In this document: positions 1-18,200 of the stretch, piece by piece
How positions within the stretch are numbered: position 1 is the stretch's first letter
Layout: every line of letters starts with the position of its first letter
From: Albula goreensis
Taxonomy: Eukaryota > Chordata > Actinopteri > Albuliformes > Albulidae
NCBI GenBank assembly: GCA_022829145.1
Contig: CM040764.1
Coordinates: forward strand, 9,258,049-9,322,048
Length of the DNA stretch: 64,000 nt
Reading direction: 5' to 3'
Made by a program: the position numbers and the translations under genes
Notes under the pieces: generated by a model
What the model was told of the DNA's origin: nothing
The model's input: the letters and a program-made list of their open reading frames with translations, nothing else
The model's database searches: none

Positions 1-5289
<5,289 letters not shown>

Positions 5290-6110
5290 TGTGGAACAAA
5301 GTACTGGTGGGCAGTTTGGCCCCTCCCCTAAAGCTTGGGGGGGTGGAGCTGAAGAACCACAGCAAATGGCTGCGATCTCCAAAGGCTCTGCAAAGACCAT
5401 GATTCGCTGGGGACCTACAGACATGAAGGCCTTGTCCGTGAGGCAAAACGCAACTTTTAACTATGCTGTTGTTTCCTTCACTGTTGTAGAGCACAGAGAA
5501 ATGTGATTATGTACAGTATATATATGAGAAAAATGACCACTGTTGTTGAGATGTTGCGTGTATGTATGCTAGTGTGAGCTACCTAGGCATAGGTTGGGTA
5601 AAACTGTCTGTCCAATGTTTTGTTCAGCCAGCCCCAGTGACAGGAAGGAGAGCTTGTTCATATGCATAACAGCTACCCGATAAATCCTTTTTTTATTGTA
5701 GTGAATAGCACTGCAATGCTGTGCCCATTCCAAACACAATTCTTACTCAAGTTTTCGGAGAAACTAAAGGTTAATTAAATGCTGTGCTTCTTCCGAAAGT
5801 GTTTTTTTTTTTTTTTTTTTGCTAGTTATGTGAAAACGTAGTACTCATGTTGGCAGGGAACCCTAAGAGTTGTAATATATTTCATGATTGTTGCATTTTT
5901 TTTTTTTTTTCATTAAACAGATTCTTTGGGTTTGTTGTCCAAACCTGTGATAATTTCCAGCCGCTAAAAAACGTGCTGGATTTACACATTTTATATACAC
6001 GTTTGATTATGTTTTTTAACTCTTGTTTCATAGCTGGGACCATCCTCAGCCTAATGGAAATGTGTAATGTACAAGATTTAAAATAAAGACACACCTACCG
6101 CCTGCACCTT
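5290..6110 (+). other. fkbp8: FKBP8 3' UTR
   Basis: Non-coding sequence after the FKBP8 stop, with two long T runs (about 5801-5820 and 5897-5910) and a canonical AATAAA at 6082-6087. The next 20-30 bases (about 6100-6115) are the likely cleavage zone. The end is inferred from the signal only. Confidence 0.6.
6082..6087 (+). terminator. fkbp8: Polyadenylation signal of FKBP8
   Basis: AATAAA about 0.8 kb after the FKBP8 stop codon; it is the first canonical hexamer in this stretch. Use of the site is inferred. Confidence 0.6.
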
Positions 6111-6339
6111 TAATTCCTGTGACTCTCAATAGTAGATGGATTAGCATGGATTTGGTTGTTGGTGTGTTTTGCATATAGGTCTAGATACACGATAACTGAC
6201 TTTTATCTTTCAAGGGGATTGTGCAACACCAGTTATTAATTTGATTTGATATTTGTCTGTAATTTGTTTTATTGTAGTCCAGACATTTTACTGTCGCAGT
6301 GAAAAAGAATACAGAACAATGCAGGAAAGACATTGAGGC

Positions 6340-6710
6340 TCTTGCAGGTGTGAGTCTTCAGAGATTTGAGTGAGGACTCAAGACGATCCACTCAGCCTCT
6401 GCAAGAGGAGACGAAGGAGATTTAAATGGAGAGTTTTTAAAGCTTGAGTTCAGTCATTAGAACACGGGACCTTAATGGAAATTCAAGGAGAATTTCTTGA
6501 CTGACACCAGGAAGTATTATATTACACAAAGCATTATCAATGCTTGGAAGAAGTTGCCAGGTCAGGTAGAGGTGGCAGAGACCCTTATTGTTTTCAGGTC
6601 CAGCCTTGACACAGTGCTGGATACTCTGTTGAGGTGTAGGTAAATGGCCAGCCTACTTGGGCTGGATAGGTTGTTCTCTTCTTTGTATCTTCTTACGTTC
6701 TGTGTGAAAT
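6340..6710 (+). mobile_element. Degenerate L2/CR1-type LINE 3'-end fragment
   Basis: The order of short phrases 'gaacacgggacc', 'ttgactgacaccaggaagta', 'atgcttggaagaagttgcca', 'ccagccttgacacagtgctg', 'gggctggataggttgttctc' and 'cttcttacgttct' follows the well-known 3' end of reverse transcriptases of the L2/CR1 group and the tail after it. It is too decayed for an open frame. The family assignment is from recalled pattern, not alignment. Confidence 0.55.
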
Positions 6711-7104
6711 ACTGCCTTTTTGATTTGACAGTTATTTTAAAGATTGTGTCTTATGAGATACTTGCTCAGACATGACGTAAGCTTTGTCTGTAATAACAAT
6801 CACACATACACACAAGCACATACACACATACGGCTGGATTCTAGACATTGTTGCAGCTTCATTTATAAACACGCTTCATTTTATCTATGTTGATGACAGG
6901 GTGAAATCATGTTTCACTTGCTATCCTTCAATGTGTATTTTGTTACCACATTGATTCTGTTTTTGTTGGGCTGGAGTTTTTTTTGGGGACAAGCCTGACC
7001 ACTCCCGCTACCTGCAAAATTGAATGGTTGGTCTTTACTGCAGTGCTTAATAGTCTACCAAATTTCCATTGCTTTTACAGCAGTCACCAAGCAGCACGGA
7101 TACT

Positions 7105-7335
7105 GTTTTTATATCAGCGGCAGTGAGGTGTGAAAGTAAGGAACTGGGCTCGTAACCTACAGGTTCCTGCTTCGATTCTGAAGTTACAGGCCCTGCCGTT
7201 GTATCCTTGATGCATCATACCCCATGCAAGGCACTCAGCTCCTCACTGCTTCTGTGATTTCCAGCTGTATAAACTGGGCAGACATATAGGCTGTGTAATT
7301 GCATCTGTCAGACAAATAAATAATTGTAATAAATT
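7105..7335 (+). mobile_element. tRNA-derived SINE, + orientation
   Basis: It has a tRNA-like head (ggaactgggctcgtaaccta, then gcttcgattct as a decayed B box), a body ending in ctgtataaactgggca, and a tail gcatctgtcagacaaataaa. It is the same family as the reverse-oriented copy near 13.5-13.75 kb, and both match a SINE widespread in teleosts. Confidence 0.65.
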
Positions 7336-8744
7336 ACCAGGACCTTGTCCTGTGGGTTTGCTATTGCTAAGGTTGTCATTCTCTTGTGAAGTACTTTAGT
7401 ACCGGCAATATATATGGGTATTAAACTTCATGTGTGTGTGAGAGAGAGTGTTTTCATTTATTTTTAATGCAACATCATACATAAAATTTTATGTGATTCT
7501 ATTCAGGTCCTATCCACCAGGACATTGATGTGAAGTACCCAGGACTGAAAGATGTTCCTTACAATATTATTTTCTTATCCTCATCCATGTTGGTATTGTG
7601 AATTAATTTGGAGTTGAACATTTAACGAGTGGGAATAAACAGTGGCTCAAGGAATTCTGCAGCATGTGTGGCCATCTGAAATTGTCAATTCTATGATTTG
7701 AACTGGTAAGTGTGTTTTGTTGTATCGACAAAACCCTTTTGATTGGTTGAAAGAGGTCAGTAACTAATAGTAACAGTAACAGCATAATTGTACAGAAACG
7801 CTTCGTAGGCGTATTGGCAACACAGTTTCTTGTCTGATATCTGTGTCCACTGGCCCCCAGACTGTTCCAGGTGTTGCTGAGAAGGTGTTGTCAAATATTT
7901 ATTGTGATATAAAAGTGTGATCTCACAATTTCTGCAATGGGATATGCTGTAAGTCTTTGTATTTAACTGCCCAGATGGTGTGTATGTCAAAACTGTGTAA
8001 ATCAAAACTGATTCATGCTCAACAGGAAAACTGAATGGTTGAACACAAGGTTTTGCGAAACTTCATCCTCCTGTCACTATATATGTATTTCCATTGTTAA
8101 TTTCTTTCACATTCAGCTGACAGTCTTGACTTTGCTGCCATTCAGAGTTTCCAGTGAAGTTTCTCTGACATGACATCATTAATTCTTTTAAAGTTATGAC
8201 CACCTGTTCAGTTTCCAGATTCATTGCTGGTTTTTGGGGCTTTCCAAAAGCAAAACTGCTCAAGTGGATGTGGCTCTGTTGGTGTGCTGTTGATCGTTTG
8301 TCTGACATTTAAGGTTTCTCACTACCTTCCTGCAAAAGTGAGAAATGAGAAGTTTAACTTGATTTTGCAAAAGATTTTGTTGATGCTACCTGGTCGGTTT
8401 CAATGTGTTGGAGAAAAAACCAATCCTATAAATCCATGATTTCTCTGTTCTGTCACTGGAATACATGCAACAGTCTAATTCATCCATAAAATATATTTGC
8501 AATGCATTGTCAGACATTTACATGGCCATGTTTACCCCTGGGAATACCACTTTGCAGGTAGTCTCCTGGTAGGTTTCGTAACTGCGGTAGTATTACCTGT
8601 GGAATATTCTACCCTCCAATGTACACTTAGGGAATAATTTCATTTGCTGTATATGTAATTCCTATTCCTTAATGTTGAATCTGGTTGTTAGAATAGCCTA
8701 TCACACTTCAGTGGATATCAGGTTTGATTTAAAAAACCTCATTC

Positions 8745-8763
8745 TGACGCAATGATGGCGTCA
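8745..8763. promoter_or_regulatory. CRE/ATF-like dyad upstream of ELL
   Basis: TGACGC, seven bases, GCGTCA: a perfect 6-bp inverted repeat made of two ATF/CREB-type half-sites, 375 bases before the ELL start codon. Function is inferred from motif form only. Confidence 0.35.
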
Positions 8764-9132
8764 TCAGAAGAAAGCGTTGACGAAGACTACCCCCTATCGC
8801 ACTCTGTTATGACTGAAATAAACCCACAACAAGACTGAGGTTATGAAATACATTTCGAAGCTTAATGATGGAAACAGATCTTGTTTATGCTTCTTTATAA
8901 GTACTGAAGTGCAAAAATACACCCTCTTGCCCATATATTTGAAGGATAATACACTCATGCAAATGAGGTGGGCACAGAGACGTGGTAATCAGAGGACAAA
9001 AAACAAAGCACCACCCACCCACGTCCTCTACGCACCTCACGCCTTGTGAATATTCATTCAAGACCAAAGGCAGTTTTGTTTCTTTTACGGCGGCGAAGCG
9101 TCAGGTTGGTTGTGGTGGTGGAGGAAATGGTA

Positions 9133-9148
9133 GCAAGATGGCGGCACT
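9133..9148 (+). promoter_or_regulatory. ell: YY1-type motif over the ELL start codon
   Basis: AAGATGGCGGC spans the initiator ATG and fits the YY1 consensus (AAnATGGCGGC). YY1 sites over the start codons of widely expressed genes are a known pattern. The same 11-mer covers the TIMM44 start. Confidence 0.5.
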
Positions 9149-9272
9149 GAAGGAGGATCAGTGCTATGGACTGTCCTGTGGAAGAGTGAGCAATGGCAGC
9201 AACGTCTCCGTCTTTCACGTCAAACTTACTGACAGCGCATTACGAGCCCTTGAGGGCTATCAGAACAATAAG
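9138..9272 (+). CDS. ell: ELL exon 1 (residues 1-45)
   Basis: Starts at the ATG in AAGATGGCGGC and ends AAG/gtaaaa in phase 0. It encodes [33 protein letters not shown] and EGYQNNK, the opening of the ELL N-terminal domain. Confidence 0.94.
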
Positions 9273-12200
9273 GTAAAATTAAATATCCATGTCCACACTC
9301 TTTCCATACGTGGTCTTGATCGGCTGTGGACAGCTAGCTGTTAGCCAGGCTGTCTCACGCTAACGCGTCATGTTTTTCGATTTGCAATGTTAGTGGCTCG
9401 CTAGCTGGCTATTAGTAAATAGCACAAAATAACAAGGTTGGTGAAACAGAAAGTGGAATTTTGACAAAAGGACAAATAATAGCCTGCTAAGTTGATCATA
9501 TCATATAAAGGTGTTCCTCATCAAAAACTGTCTAACATTACATGGCTTACCAGTTGCAGTTATGAATGTATGTAGTCTGAGGTCAGTTACAAGTTGTTGA
9601 ATATTGTACCAGCTAATGTTAACTATGGGCACAGATTGCACGTTGACAGAAAACAGTTCAACGTTTTGACAGTATAGTTTGCTAGCTGTCTAGATAACGG
9701 GTAGGAACTGTTGTCCTGAAAAGCTAGTCAATTGTCAGTAGAAACAGTTGCTTCAGAGTATTTCCCCCTCTCAGCAACTCTTAACTAGCTTTGGACATCT
9801 AGGTCAACATAAGTTTCCACTCGCCAACTGGTTGGTAAGTTGCATGACAAGTCAACAAGCTGTTCGATCGCTTTGCCAGAGCTAACAAGCGAAGTTGGTG
9901 AACCGTTAAGGAATTGGTTAATTTCCAACTTTTTATCCGCATGTCGAAGCCATGACAGGTCATCGCTAGACTACATTTAAAAAAAATGACAGTCGTTTGC
10001 TGGCAAACGTAATTAGTGCAATAAGGACGCTATTAGTTGTTATCATTAAGGTTATGAGTGTTAAAGTAGCATTAATTGTAGCTACGTTTGATCGCTATCT
10101 AACTGTCGTCAGTGGTCGAGTCAGAGTAGGATAATAAGCGTGTTGGCTGGCACTGTGTTCGAAAAGCTGGTTCTTGGTCATAGCCAATTAGCATTGCACA
10201 TCTGCTCAACACTATCAGCTAAATCCATGCGGACATGGTTGAGTTTGATTATTTTTTTTTTTTTGCTGCGAGTCATCTTGTATGTTCATGTATGATATTG
10301 TTAACTTTGTTAATGTAACGTTATCTATGCTTAATCCTGAGTGGCGAATAGTACGTGTTGCTGACTAGATGGATCTTTGGTAACAATTTTGAACGATACA
10401 CCACCGCACTTAACATGACCTGTTAGCTACCAAGATTTAAAGGGAGGATGGAAAGGTAAATAAGCTAACAATGACGGTAGTTATGACTATCCCCAATCGA
10501 GTACTGTCTGAACTAAGCAGATCATTTAACTTAATTCGATTATGCAGATATGACGTACGTACTTAGTGGTGATGGGTCAAGTATAAGTAATGCTAGATTG
10601 GTCCAAGTGTTGGGGGCTGTCAGACCCTGACCATCCATCATGTGACACGCGAGTAACTCGTCACCTCTCTGAACACTTTTCTCTAAGCTCAAATATAAAA
10701 TCAATCACTCCTTCAAATCGACTTGGGTATTTATGGAATACCAAATAATAACACATATTTACTACATATATGGTGCTGTTATAGCGCTAAAATGTACTGG
10801 TACATCTGCGTAGGGTCCAAATTGAAGCACTGTCTTAGAACTGTGTTAAATGTTGTGCAAATAATGTATTTGATATTATTTCTAAAAAAAAATGTGTCCA
10901 CATTTTTATGCATTTTTCTCAGGCTTGAATTCTGTTCACCTTGTAATCTGAATTTCAGAAAACTAAGATGAGAATCATCTTTGGTGAAAACAACAACATT
11001 GGCTGGGGGTTCAGGCATTACAAAGTAGGCATGGAAAGAATGCTTTAAGATGTGCGGTACGGCAGAGGGCCAGTTGACTGGGTGTTGGAATGTGAAGACC
11101 AGCGAGCCTCTTGAGCATTTGTGTGGAACTGAGGAATGATGGAATCTCGAACTTGCGTTGTGAGGTCATACTGTCCTTGCAGTAATTGTAGTTCCACTCA
11201 CGTGAATTAAACAAACAAGGGGTTCTCTCTAACTTAGGCAAAATCTTCTACACTAAAATATTTTGCATGTTTAATGCTTCACGTTTCCGCATGTGAGTTT
11301 TTGTCAGTGGTAGATGCTGCCATAGTTACAGGGTCGATAACCAGAGGCCCAAGCTTTAGCATTCGTACACCCCCAGGTAACCAGAGAAGGCGAAACATTT
11401 GCATGGAATGCTGCAGTGCTGCCACTTCTACAAGGCTGCAAGTTGGGTTTTGAAAAGAGAGCTCTATTGCCTTACTGTTTTCAACTTTCACTGATACACA
11501 GGCCGGACAACCTGGCACGTATTAAGAGATTGGTCACGCCAATGAGACGGTTTTATAAGAACGTATCACGTTATTAAAAGTATTAGGAAAACAGAACTGG
11601 GAAGTCAAATTCAACGCCTGTTTTTTATCCAGTCTCTCGCCATCTTTGTCATTGTCATATGCGTTTTGAACTATTTGTCACTGTCACAGTGTCTGAGAAT
11701 CGTGTCGCCTGGTCGTTCGGCTCTGTCTCCTACAGCATGTGACAGCACTGCCGCGGGTTCAGTCGTTTGTTTCACCATCACATTAGAAACGCCGCGTGGT
11801 TTTGTTTTTCGTGGCTGTCCAAAGAATGCTGATCGGGGTTGATACGTCCAGATAGACCTGTCCGCTCTTTTTGATGACAGAGAACTTCTTATTGATTTAC
11901 AGATCGAATAGCAAGCTAATGAAGTTGGGGATATACTTGATTTATACATGGTTTCATTGCTTTTTTACTGGTTTGAAACATGAGAACTCTAGCCTGCAGT
12001 CATATTTGAGCCTCTGTTTGGTGCAGGATTAATTCTTAATTTCTTTAGATAGCGATGATGGGATTAATGAATAGACATCCAAGCATGCAGGTTGATAGTA
12101 CCGCACACACTGTGTTAGGGGGATCCAGGGTTGCTTTGTACACAGTTATCTGCTTACTAGCTTGGGGTCCATCATTGCCACTACTTCAATGCCAGTGTCC

Positions 12201-15200
12201 TCTTTCACGTGGCGAGGCGGGTAGGGCACTGAAATTGAGTGAAAAGATGTGGTTATTAAAGTTGGAAAGCCATGCCTGCGTGAGTCTTTGGGGGGGATGG
12301 GGGGCCTGGCGTGCAGCCGGACGTCAGCCCTGAAAAAGAGGGCGGTCCAGTTGAGGCCAGAATGAATGGTGTTTTAACACAGCCTGTGGGGAGGTGGCAG
12401 AGGGGACCTCTCTCTCTCAATCCTGAGCTTGGCTTTTAGTGCCAGAGGGTTCAGACATCTTGGCAACTTTGCTTTTGATGGATTGCACCCGCTATCGTAT
12501 GACAGGCATTCATCCTGGGGCAAGGTGTGCGTGTGAGCGTGCATGTACATGCCAGACTGTGTGTGTGCGTATGTGTGTGCGGGTGCGCGTGCGCATGTGA
12601 CAGCTTGCATGTTTGTGTATTTGATTGCGAGCATCTGTGAACTCTTATTTACAGAAGTCGGCCAGGTATAGGTGGTTGTTTTCAGCAGCAGCACGTTGAG
12701 AGGTTAACCTGTCTCTGTCACCTCACTCACATTTGATCTATGACCTCTGACCTGATTCGCCAGGAGACTCGCTCTGGGGTTTGTGGAGCCCTTAAAAACA
12801 CAGTTGTTGCAGATGACCCTGGTGCTTTATGCTGCTTACCAAGTTCTGTGCGTTTATTCTGTAATCCTTGAAAATGACACAGACAGTGACTTTTTTGACA
12901 GACTGAATTACACAGGCCACTGGCAAGGAATGTGTCTTGATTGAAAAAAAACAGCTGGGGTCTCGCACAAATGCAGCAGGTGGACAGCTTTGTTCCTGGA
13001 GGGCCAGTTTGCATGCAGGGTCACATTTTTGCCAACTACCCTGGCTCAGTTAGTTTATTGGCCGAATAACATCAATGGCAGGTGCAGTCATTGCTTAGAC
13101 CACAGTGCAATGTTCATATGCGAACACGAGCAGCCTTCAGTGGTCACTTATGGACCTATCAAGAAATTTAGCAAAAATGTCAGGTGAAACATAATGATTA
13201 AGGTAAATCAAAGAATCAAGCTGAGGTTGGCGTGAAATTCAGAAAGAGAAATGGCCTCCCTCGTCCGCTCCGCATATCGGGAGTGTAGAAGAGGTTAGGA
13301 TCATGTAAGGAATGCGGGGGGCTGTCGGGGAGAGGGCGAGACTAAGATTTGGCAGGTTGTGTTGTCCAAGTCGACAGCCGCAGGGAGATTATCGAAGAGA
13401 GATTAGGCCTCCAAAACGGTGTTTTGACGCGGCAAAGAGGAGAGGGAAGGAAATTAAAAGAGGAAGTGATGGGTTGAGCAGCTTGATGTGAGCTGATAAA
13501 CTCCCATGCGCGGCTCACAGCCCGGGGCATGCATTACAGTGCATTACATTCAGGCATTTAGCAGACGCTCTTATCCAGAGCGACTTGCACAGCTTCCACC
13601 TTTAAACACTGCCTGTTTATACGGCTGGATATTTACTGAAGCTGATCAGATAAAATCCCTCGTCCATGTGTGCAAAGACAGTGCCCTGCCTGGGATTCAA
13701 TCCTGCAACCCAGCTCCGTAACCATGATATTACACTGCCACCCACATGAACTGAAACGCCAAGGAAGAGAGCAGTGCATACGTGTTTGTGTGCATGGGGT
13801 TTTTTTTTTTTTTTGCTTCGCAGATTGGAAAGCTGATGTCCTTCACTGCTCAATATGTTTACAGTGTGGTTAACCTGCCCTACCAAGTTTCCATTTGGGT
13901 TATTTTTTTTGGTGTGGGGAGGGGGGTGCAGCAGTAAATAAATGTGGTAATTGGGTTTTTCCAGGAAAGCTGCACCTGCTGTTTCAACTTATTCTCTCGA
14001 CAGGGAAGGCAAGTTCCCACGGAGAGGAAACGGGAGCATGTGTTAGTCATTCTGCCTGTGCGTGGCAGGGCAGTGTGGGTTACGTAGTCCTTTCAGACAC
14101 AAAGAAACAAATCAGTTTTCTAACCTCCCCCCGTCCACGTCATCTTATCCCCAGTTCTCACAAAATTGACTTTTTTTTTTTTTTTTTTTTTTATTAAAGT
14201 GTATTTTTAGTTTCCCATCAGACAAACGTAAAATGCATTTGAGCAGGAGAGGTGGGACAGAGTACAGGAGGCCTGGTTTGATTCCTGATGCTCAGTCTGG
14301 TGGCTCAGAGAGCAGCCAGTCACTGCTTTAGCTGCCCGCCTCTGGTGGGTTGTGGGGAATGCTGAGGGGATGCGATTTGGAGGAGCTGACTACTTCCTGT
14401 GTTGGGGTGGGGCAGTTTGTGGGGGATGACTCAAGTCACCTTTAAGTCCCTGGAGTCATAAATCATATGAGTTCATTAAAGCTGTGAATAAAGTACTCAG
14501 TATTCATTCCTAAGTTCCATAATCGCACACATAATTGCTGCCGTTGCATATCAATGCAACGTATCAATGCAACAATACACCATGGTATAAGAGGGCACAG
14601 AAAGGCATCAGCCAGCTCAACCCTCTGTTTTACACCAAATAAAAGTGAGACTTTTTCTGCTTAAAAGGAATTTCTCAAACGGGTATTTTTAATTGGATTT
14701 GAAATCCCCCCTAGTCAGTTTGAGGTCTTAAGTGCTTATGGTGACCATTCATAGCTGCAAAACACCATTTGCCAGTGTATTTGTATGACGGTTTGGTTTC
14801 ATTATGGCATCCTGTGTCTAGGTTGGCCTGACTTGGATCCTCCTTCCCTGAGTGACTCTCTGCCAGTGTTTTCGTGCTTTACAAGCCTCTAGCCACAGTC
14901 TGCATTGGCACACTCAGCATTTGGTTCCAGGCTATGGAGCACACCCTAGTCTTTGGGAAACAGGCCTGTGCGGGCTGATGGTGCCACCCATAGCAGCTAA
15001 GTCTGCATGCCCGCTGCTGTGGGCAGCTCTTTCATCGGACATGTGCCAGCGATCCAATCCATCTTAATGGTCTAGTTGAGATTAGAGGGCCAAATGTGAA
15101 GCGCACATCCTCTCAGTGGGTAGGGTTAGCTCTCTCTCAGATTAAACGTAGCGCCCAGGGCACCGGGGTCAACAAACTGCCGTTACCCTTCAGCTGTCAA

Positions 15201-18200
15201 GTCTTCACCCATTACGCTTGATCACAAACTGTTTTCAGCGCTTTAAATGAACTTTAACGTTAAACCACAAGTGATTATTACATCACTGCGTGTGTGTCTG
15301 TCGCTCACCATGTACGATTCACAGTAGTTCTGATCCACTTTTTAAAAATGTAGATTTGTTTAAAAAAAGAAATAATAAAAACTAAGACCTCCCAGACTCT
15401 ATCTCTGAAGCCTGAAGATGGGTGTGATTTATTAATGTAACAGGATGGTACACATTTGGAATTTCTGGGCTAATGCCTATAACCATTTTGAACATGAAGT
15501 CTTGTGTGGAGTTTTGGTTGTTTGTGTGCACCCTGGGCTTTGCCATCCCTTGCAGAGCCGATGCAGATGCTTTCCACGATGCAGGCCCTTCTGCTGCTGT
15601 GTAAAGAGCAACGCGACTGAGCGGCCGTCCCCAGAGAGCCCTGCAGGAAACTAAATCAATGAGCGGAGGAAATCACCGCCTTTCAGCCCGGGCTGTCTCA
15701 GAGAGCGCGAGCGGCTCGCTGTGTGTCTGTGTGTGTGTGTGGGTGAAGTCATCTCCTCAGAGTTACAGGTCCAGTGGCGGCCTGTTCCAGTCTCCCACCC
15801 TCAGGCCAGTCAGAGGCCTTCGCTGCTCCGCTCTTCACTTCTCTGGTTTATTTCTTATTTTGTGGAAGTGAAATCTTTTTCAGGTAAATGAGTGTTATGG
15901 ATCTCACTGTTTGGGTAGCAGAGATTGCAGTGACACTCCTAACATACAGCATTTTCAGCAGCCAATCAAAACAAAGACTTCTCACCAATCACAGACTAGC
16001 GCCCCACCCACAGGTGGCTTCCAGCAAAGTGCACTGACCTGCTTCTCATAAAACCTGGACAGGCTCAGACTTCGAGGCAGTAAGATTCTTGCATTTTTTC
16101 CCATGATACTTATACCCTCTGTTGTAAGAAGTGTCATGTCAGACAGAAAGATAGTGTCACATGGTTTTAGGTCCATGTGTAAATGTCCCAGTGAAGCTGT
16201 GGCACACTGAAAGTGGTTTTAACAAATAGTGTCCTTTTATCTTGTGTTCGGGTGATGGCTTATTGAGAGACTGAACTGATAAAATGTTTGCAGTGTGGAA
16301 CATTCTTGTGAAACTTGTGTCTAATCTTGGTCAGCAACATTTCGGTTAACTCTTAGGGCCCTTTTGTGACAGGCGTAGAAAAGAACAGTTGTTTCCAAAA
16401 GAGGTGCTTATTTGGATGATCCAAGACCACCACCAACATGTCAGTGAGTATCTAAGTTAACAGGGCCTGTGCAGACCCGTGTCAGTCCTGACCTGATACT
16501 CAGGCTTTCTGTCTTTTAGGGCTGTTTCTGCGCTGGTTGCGGCGGCTGCGCCCACGCTGAGACGTGTTATCGCTGTGTGTTAATCGTAAACAGACTGCAG
16601 GCCACGGGACTTTCTCAGGCCCTCTGAGCTCAGGCTCCGTCTCTGCAGCCTCTTTCTGGGAAGCCTGCTGTGTGCTCCTCAGCCGCATTCCTGATGCAGC
16701 CCCAGATCACCTCCTCGGCTCTCCTTCCTGGAACCTGCCGAGGCTCTTGGGTACACAAGTGTTTCCGTGTGTTCCTCTGACTGGAAAATGTAATGTCCGC
16801 TCATATGCTTTTATTGTGCTAACTATTGGGTAACTGAATTAGCTTCTTTCTGTCAGACTGAACACCACAGAATACTGAGTAAGAGGTCATTAAACAATGG
16901 AGATCAATCAAAGAACACAGCTTCAACCCACATAAGAAAAAAAAGGAAACACTGAAATAACAGAGTATTGACTTGAAATGGGGTTTCGATTTGGTTTTGA
17001 TCTGAAAAACAGGGGACTGAAGTATTGGCACCCCTGTGGAAAATAACAAAAAAGGCTGCTAAAAATAATCTGCGCAAACAATTTTATATGTTCTATATAA
17101 AAGCACATAAGGAATTTAAAGTATTTTATTCTGGGGGAAAAAGTTTTTCCTGATTCACCTGGCATTGCCTTTTTCCAACCTCGAGGTAGCTGTAATCAAA
17201 CGCTGCTGGTGGTGGTGCTTGAAGTCAACATGTAATCAGTTCATTAACCTGTGTGAGCCCAGTTGGCAAGGCACGGCTGCTAGGGAGCAGTTAGAGAGCT
17301 GCTTTTAACCGACTTTACCCCCCTTTTTTTTTCTTTTTAACCTGTTGTGAGACTTGGGCAATTGCTTCCTCAAACATGTCGACCTACTTTCTTGCAGTAA
17401 GTTTTAATTAGAAAAACAGTTTTTCAGGCTTGTGGGTTTTACAGCGTCATTTGGGTGGGCAGAATAACTTGTTTCTGACGTTTTCCTGGACCCGTGGGTG
17501 CTTTTAACAGTGCAGTTAGCCACCTAATCAGAACAAAAACAAGCACACGCACACACAGTGGCGCAAGTGGGCCTGCAGAACAAGGATTGAGGTAACAAGG
17601 GAGTATTGTTTACCTCACCTCTACCCCAGTCACAAACTTGAACGTCCCTTTCCGGATGCTTCATCTCCCAGGCAAGAGGGAAGTAAGAGTTTTCAGGATT
17701 TTTAGCAGGAAGTGTTTTCAGGATCTATTTGGCTCTTGCCAGTTTTAGCCACCACCAGGTTGGAAGGTAAGGGATTTTAATGTGCAACCAGAGAGTTTGT
17801 CGTATTAATTTTCCAGCTCAAATCTGACCCCTATCGATTTTTTTTTTTTTTTTTTTTTTAATCGAAGGAAATGGTTTCTTGTGTGTTGAGGACAGAACAA
17901 GTGATGTATGTTCAGTTGTTCAGCAGGCTGTCTGGAGGTAGTTTCACGTCATACTGTGGTGCAGAGAAATAGGTGGCAGTTTGTTCTCATGAGTCGTGAA
18001 CCTGGAGTTGGGATTTGTGTGTGCCTTCCCCCTAACCTCTAATGAGACCACCCTCCCCCCATCCCCCATACTCCTGCTGCCAAATAAATTGTCTGTATCT
18101 GACACATACAGCCACCCCCCCCTCCAAATGAAACATTCCTGGAGCTGAGGCCAGCAGAGCAGTGGGAGTCAGATGGTTTGCTGGACTGCCCCAAGAGTCC

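Larger units (their letters stand above)
6115..9050. other. FKBP8-ELL intergenic region
   Basis: No supported gene. It holds a LINE 3'-end fragment (about 6340-6710), a SINE (about 7105-7335) and a CRE-like dyad (8745-8763) close to the ELL start. The rest is unremarkable AT-rich sequence. Confidence 0.65.

Noticed and set aside
11671..11949. 92-codon open frame on the - strand in ELL intron 1
   Set aside because: Considered a retrocopy fragment, but no stretch matches a known protein.
12988..13012. Second copy of the 4623-4805 MITE (gttcctggagggccag)
   Set aside because: Only one short phrase matches; the other end is missing.
16980..17165. Possible Tc1-like transposon relic (gaagtattggcacccctgtg)
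   Set aside because: One phrase recalls Tc1-type flanks, but no inverted repeat or transposase remains visible.
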